The notes beneath the pieces are model-generated. The model was not told where the DNA came from, did no database searches, and saw only the letters and a program-made list of their open reading frames with translations. A program made the translations under genes and the position numbers. Shown here in pieces: positions 63,224 to 64,000 of a stretch of DNA of 64,000 nt (positions are counted from its first letter, which is position 1; every line of letters begins with the position of its first letter). The stretch is from NCBI GenBank assembly GCA_944393045.1, contig CALXYT010000007.1, positions 1 through 64,000 on the forward strand, in the 5' to 3' direction. Origin of the DNA: an uncultured Succinivibrionaceae bacterium (GTDB lineage: Bacteria; Pseudomonadota; Gammaproteobacteria; Enterobacterales; Succinivibrionaceae).

Positions 63224-64000
63224 CTATTCTTTTATAGTTTCAGGTTCATTATTAGCTAATGCTTCCTCGTTTTCAGCTCGTTCATTAGCTATTTTTACCA
63301 CGATTTCTCTCCCTCCAAGTTCTGAGCCATTAAGAGTCTTGATAGCCTTAAGACCAGCATCTTTGGAGATTTTAATAAAAGCTACCCCTTTATGTAACCT
63401 TGAATTTGGGTTTCGAAGTAAATGAATAAAATAAATCTTTCCCCCAAAAGGAGCCATAGTATTTCTTAATTTATTAGCATTAAAACGGTAAGGAATATTT
63501 CCAACATAAAGAGTAACTGTATCTTCAAGTTCTTCAGTAGAATCATGAACCTCCAGAGGAGCGTTACTACCTGTTTTACTTTTTAAAGTATGCATGTTAT
63601 CAGATAAGTTGTCTTTTTTAGGTTCGACTTTAAGAGTGTTGTGAGAAGCACCTTTTGTAGCTTCTTTAATATTAGCAACTTTAGCACTTCTTGCTTTAGT
63701 AGGTGGGTTTTCGGAGATGGCCTGATTAACTTTTTCAGAAAGCTTGCGTTTTTGTTCCTGCAAAGCAAAACCGGCATCCGGATTAATATCAGGTCGAGCA
63801 AGTTCTTTAGTGGTAACTACTTTTCCAGAAAGGAAAAATGGTAGAGGTGAAACTATCCCAACAAAAATTATATAAATAGTAGTGAAAATTTTTAAGGTTA
63901 AGGGTTCAAAGAAAGTTGAAGACTTTAAGATTACTGCATAAAGAAGTGCTAAAAAGACTGTAATGCATACAGAGATAAGATAATTAAATTTATAAGAAGG
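63224..64000 (-). CDS. Membrane-anchored RRM RNA-binding protein, 5' end cut by the window
   Basis: The frame is open from 63224 to the window edge, at least 258 residues. The N-terminal part visible has two hydrophobic segments (YLISVCITVFLALLYAVIL and IFTTIYIIFVGIVSPLPFF). A Lys-rich linker of about 80 residues follows, then a single RRM domain. RNP2 is LYVGNIPY and RNP1 is KGVAFIKI. The tail is acidic. A TTG near 63763 is not the start, since the codons before it are open and encode the membrane part. It should hold RNA at the inner membrane; the RNA is unknown. Confidence 0.8.
   Translation of the reverse strand, partial: PSYKFNYLISVCITVFLALLYAVILKSSTFFEPLTLKIFTTIYIIFVGIVSPLPFFLSGKVVTTKELARPDINPDAGFALQEQKRKLSEKVNQAISENPPTKARSAKVANIKEATKGASHNTLKVEPKKDNLSDNMHTLKSKTGSNAPLEVHDSTEELEDTVTLYVGNIPYRFNANKLRNTMAPFGGKIYFIHLLRNPNSRLHKGVAFIKISKDAGLKAIKTLNGSELGGREIVVKIANERAENEEALANNEPETIKE

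Noticed and set aside
63583-63844. Small frames inside the RRM gene region on both strands
   Set aside because: They are shadows of the long RRM frame that is open to the window edge.
1-64000. CRISPR array, transposon, prophage or defence system
   Set aside because: No direct-repeat array, transposase, integrase cluster or defence-type gene is visible; the only tyrosine recombinase is XerC in its usual place.

Overview
The window is an AT-rich (by eye about one third GC) chromosomal segment of a gammaproteobacterium. Almost every gene is a core gene, and many gene neighbourhoods are those known from Escherichia, Vibrio and relatives: cyaA-lptM-lysA-dapF-xerC-yigB, rho near trxA, ppiB/cysS, coaBC/rpmBG-mutM-coaD-waaA, rraA/zapB, ftsN-priA-rpmE, and trmA/btuB-murI. 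The cell has LPS with a heptose core, menaquinone genes (menH-menB-menC), a perfect FNR-type site and a malic enzyme. This fits a facultative or strict anaerobe; a Succinivibrionaceae/Aeromonadales-like host is my guess, not something the sequence proves.

Layout. 1-90: end of a tRNA-Asp gene and its terminator. 258-5189: metY with an FNR box, a histidine phosphatase, a squalene-synthase-type prenyltransferase, dsbA and an LPLAT acyltransferase. 5433-10332: ilvE-ilvD-ilvA plus a small secreted protein. 10333-12239: a decayed region with two tandem pseudogenes of PhnE-type phosphonate ABC permeases. 12240-21058: hemX-hemY, then cyaA-lptM-lysA-dapF-xerC-yigB. 21230-24869: rho, a D-Ala-D-Ala ligase, an unknown lipoprotein and trxA. 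25313-34331: polA with its coupled secreted gene, lpxH-ppiB, cysS-pyrE, mscS and coaBC.

34492-43543: rpmB-rpmG (rpmG is only 56 codons long), mutM, coaD and an LPS inner-core block (opsX-like heptosyltransferase, kdkA, waaA, waaF, hldD), then the rhomboid protease glpG. 43583-48902: a FliL-like gene coupled to plsB, fieF, cysE and rraA. 48983-56651 (minus strand): zapB, ftsN, argS, menC, menB, menH, priA. 56892-63177: rpmE, malic enzyme, trmA, a cobalamin riboswitch with btuB, and murI. 63224-64000: a membrane-anchored RRM protein cut by the window edge.

I found no transposon, prophage, CRISPR array or defence island. The most notable observations are a DNA polymerase I that has lost all four catalytic carboxylates of its proofreading domain; two collapsed PhnE permease genes with mappable lesions; a perfect FNR half-site palindrome before metY; an isolated squalene synthase; an OpsX/KdkA/WaaA set suggesting a single phosphorylated Kdo core; a FliL-like secreted protein translationally coupled to plsB; an RRM protein with two N-terminal membrane helices; and a B12 riboswitch whose closing helix runs into a Shine-Dalgarno sequence.
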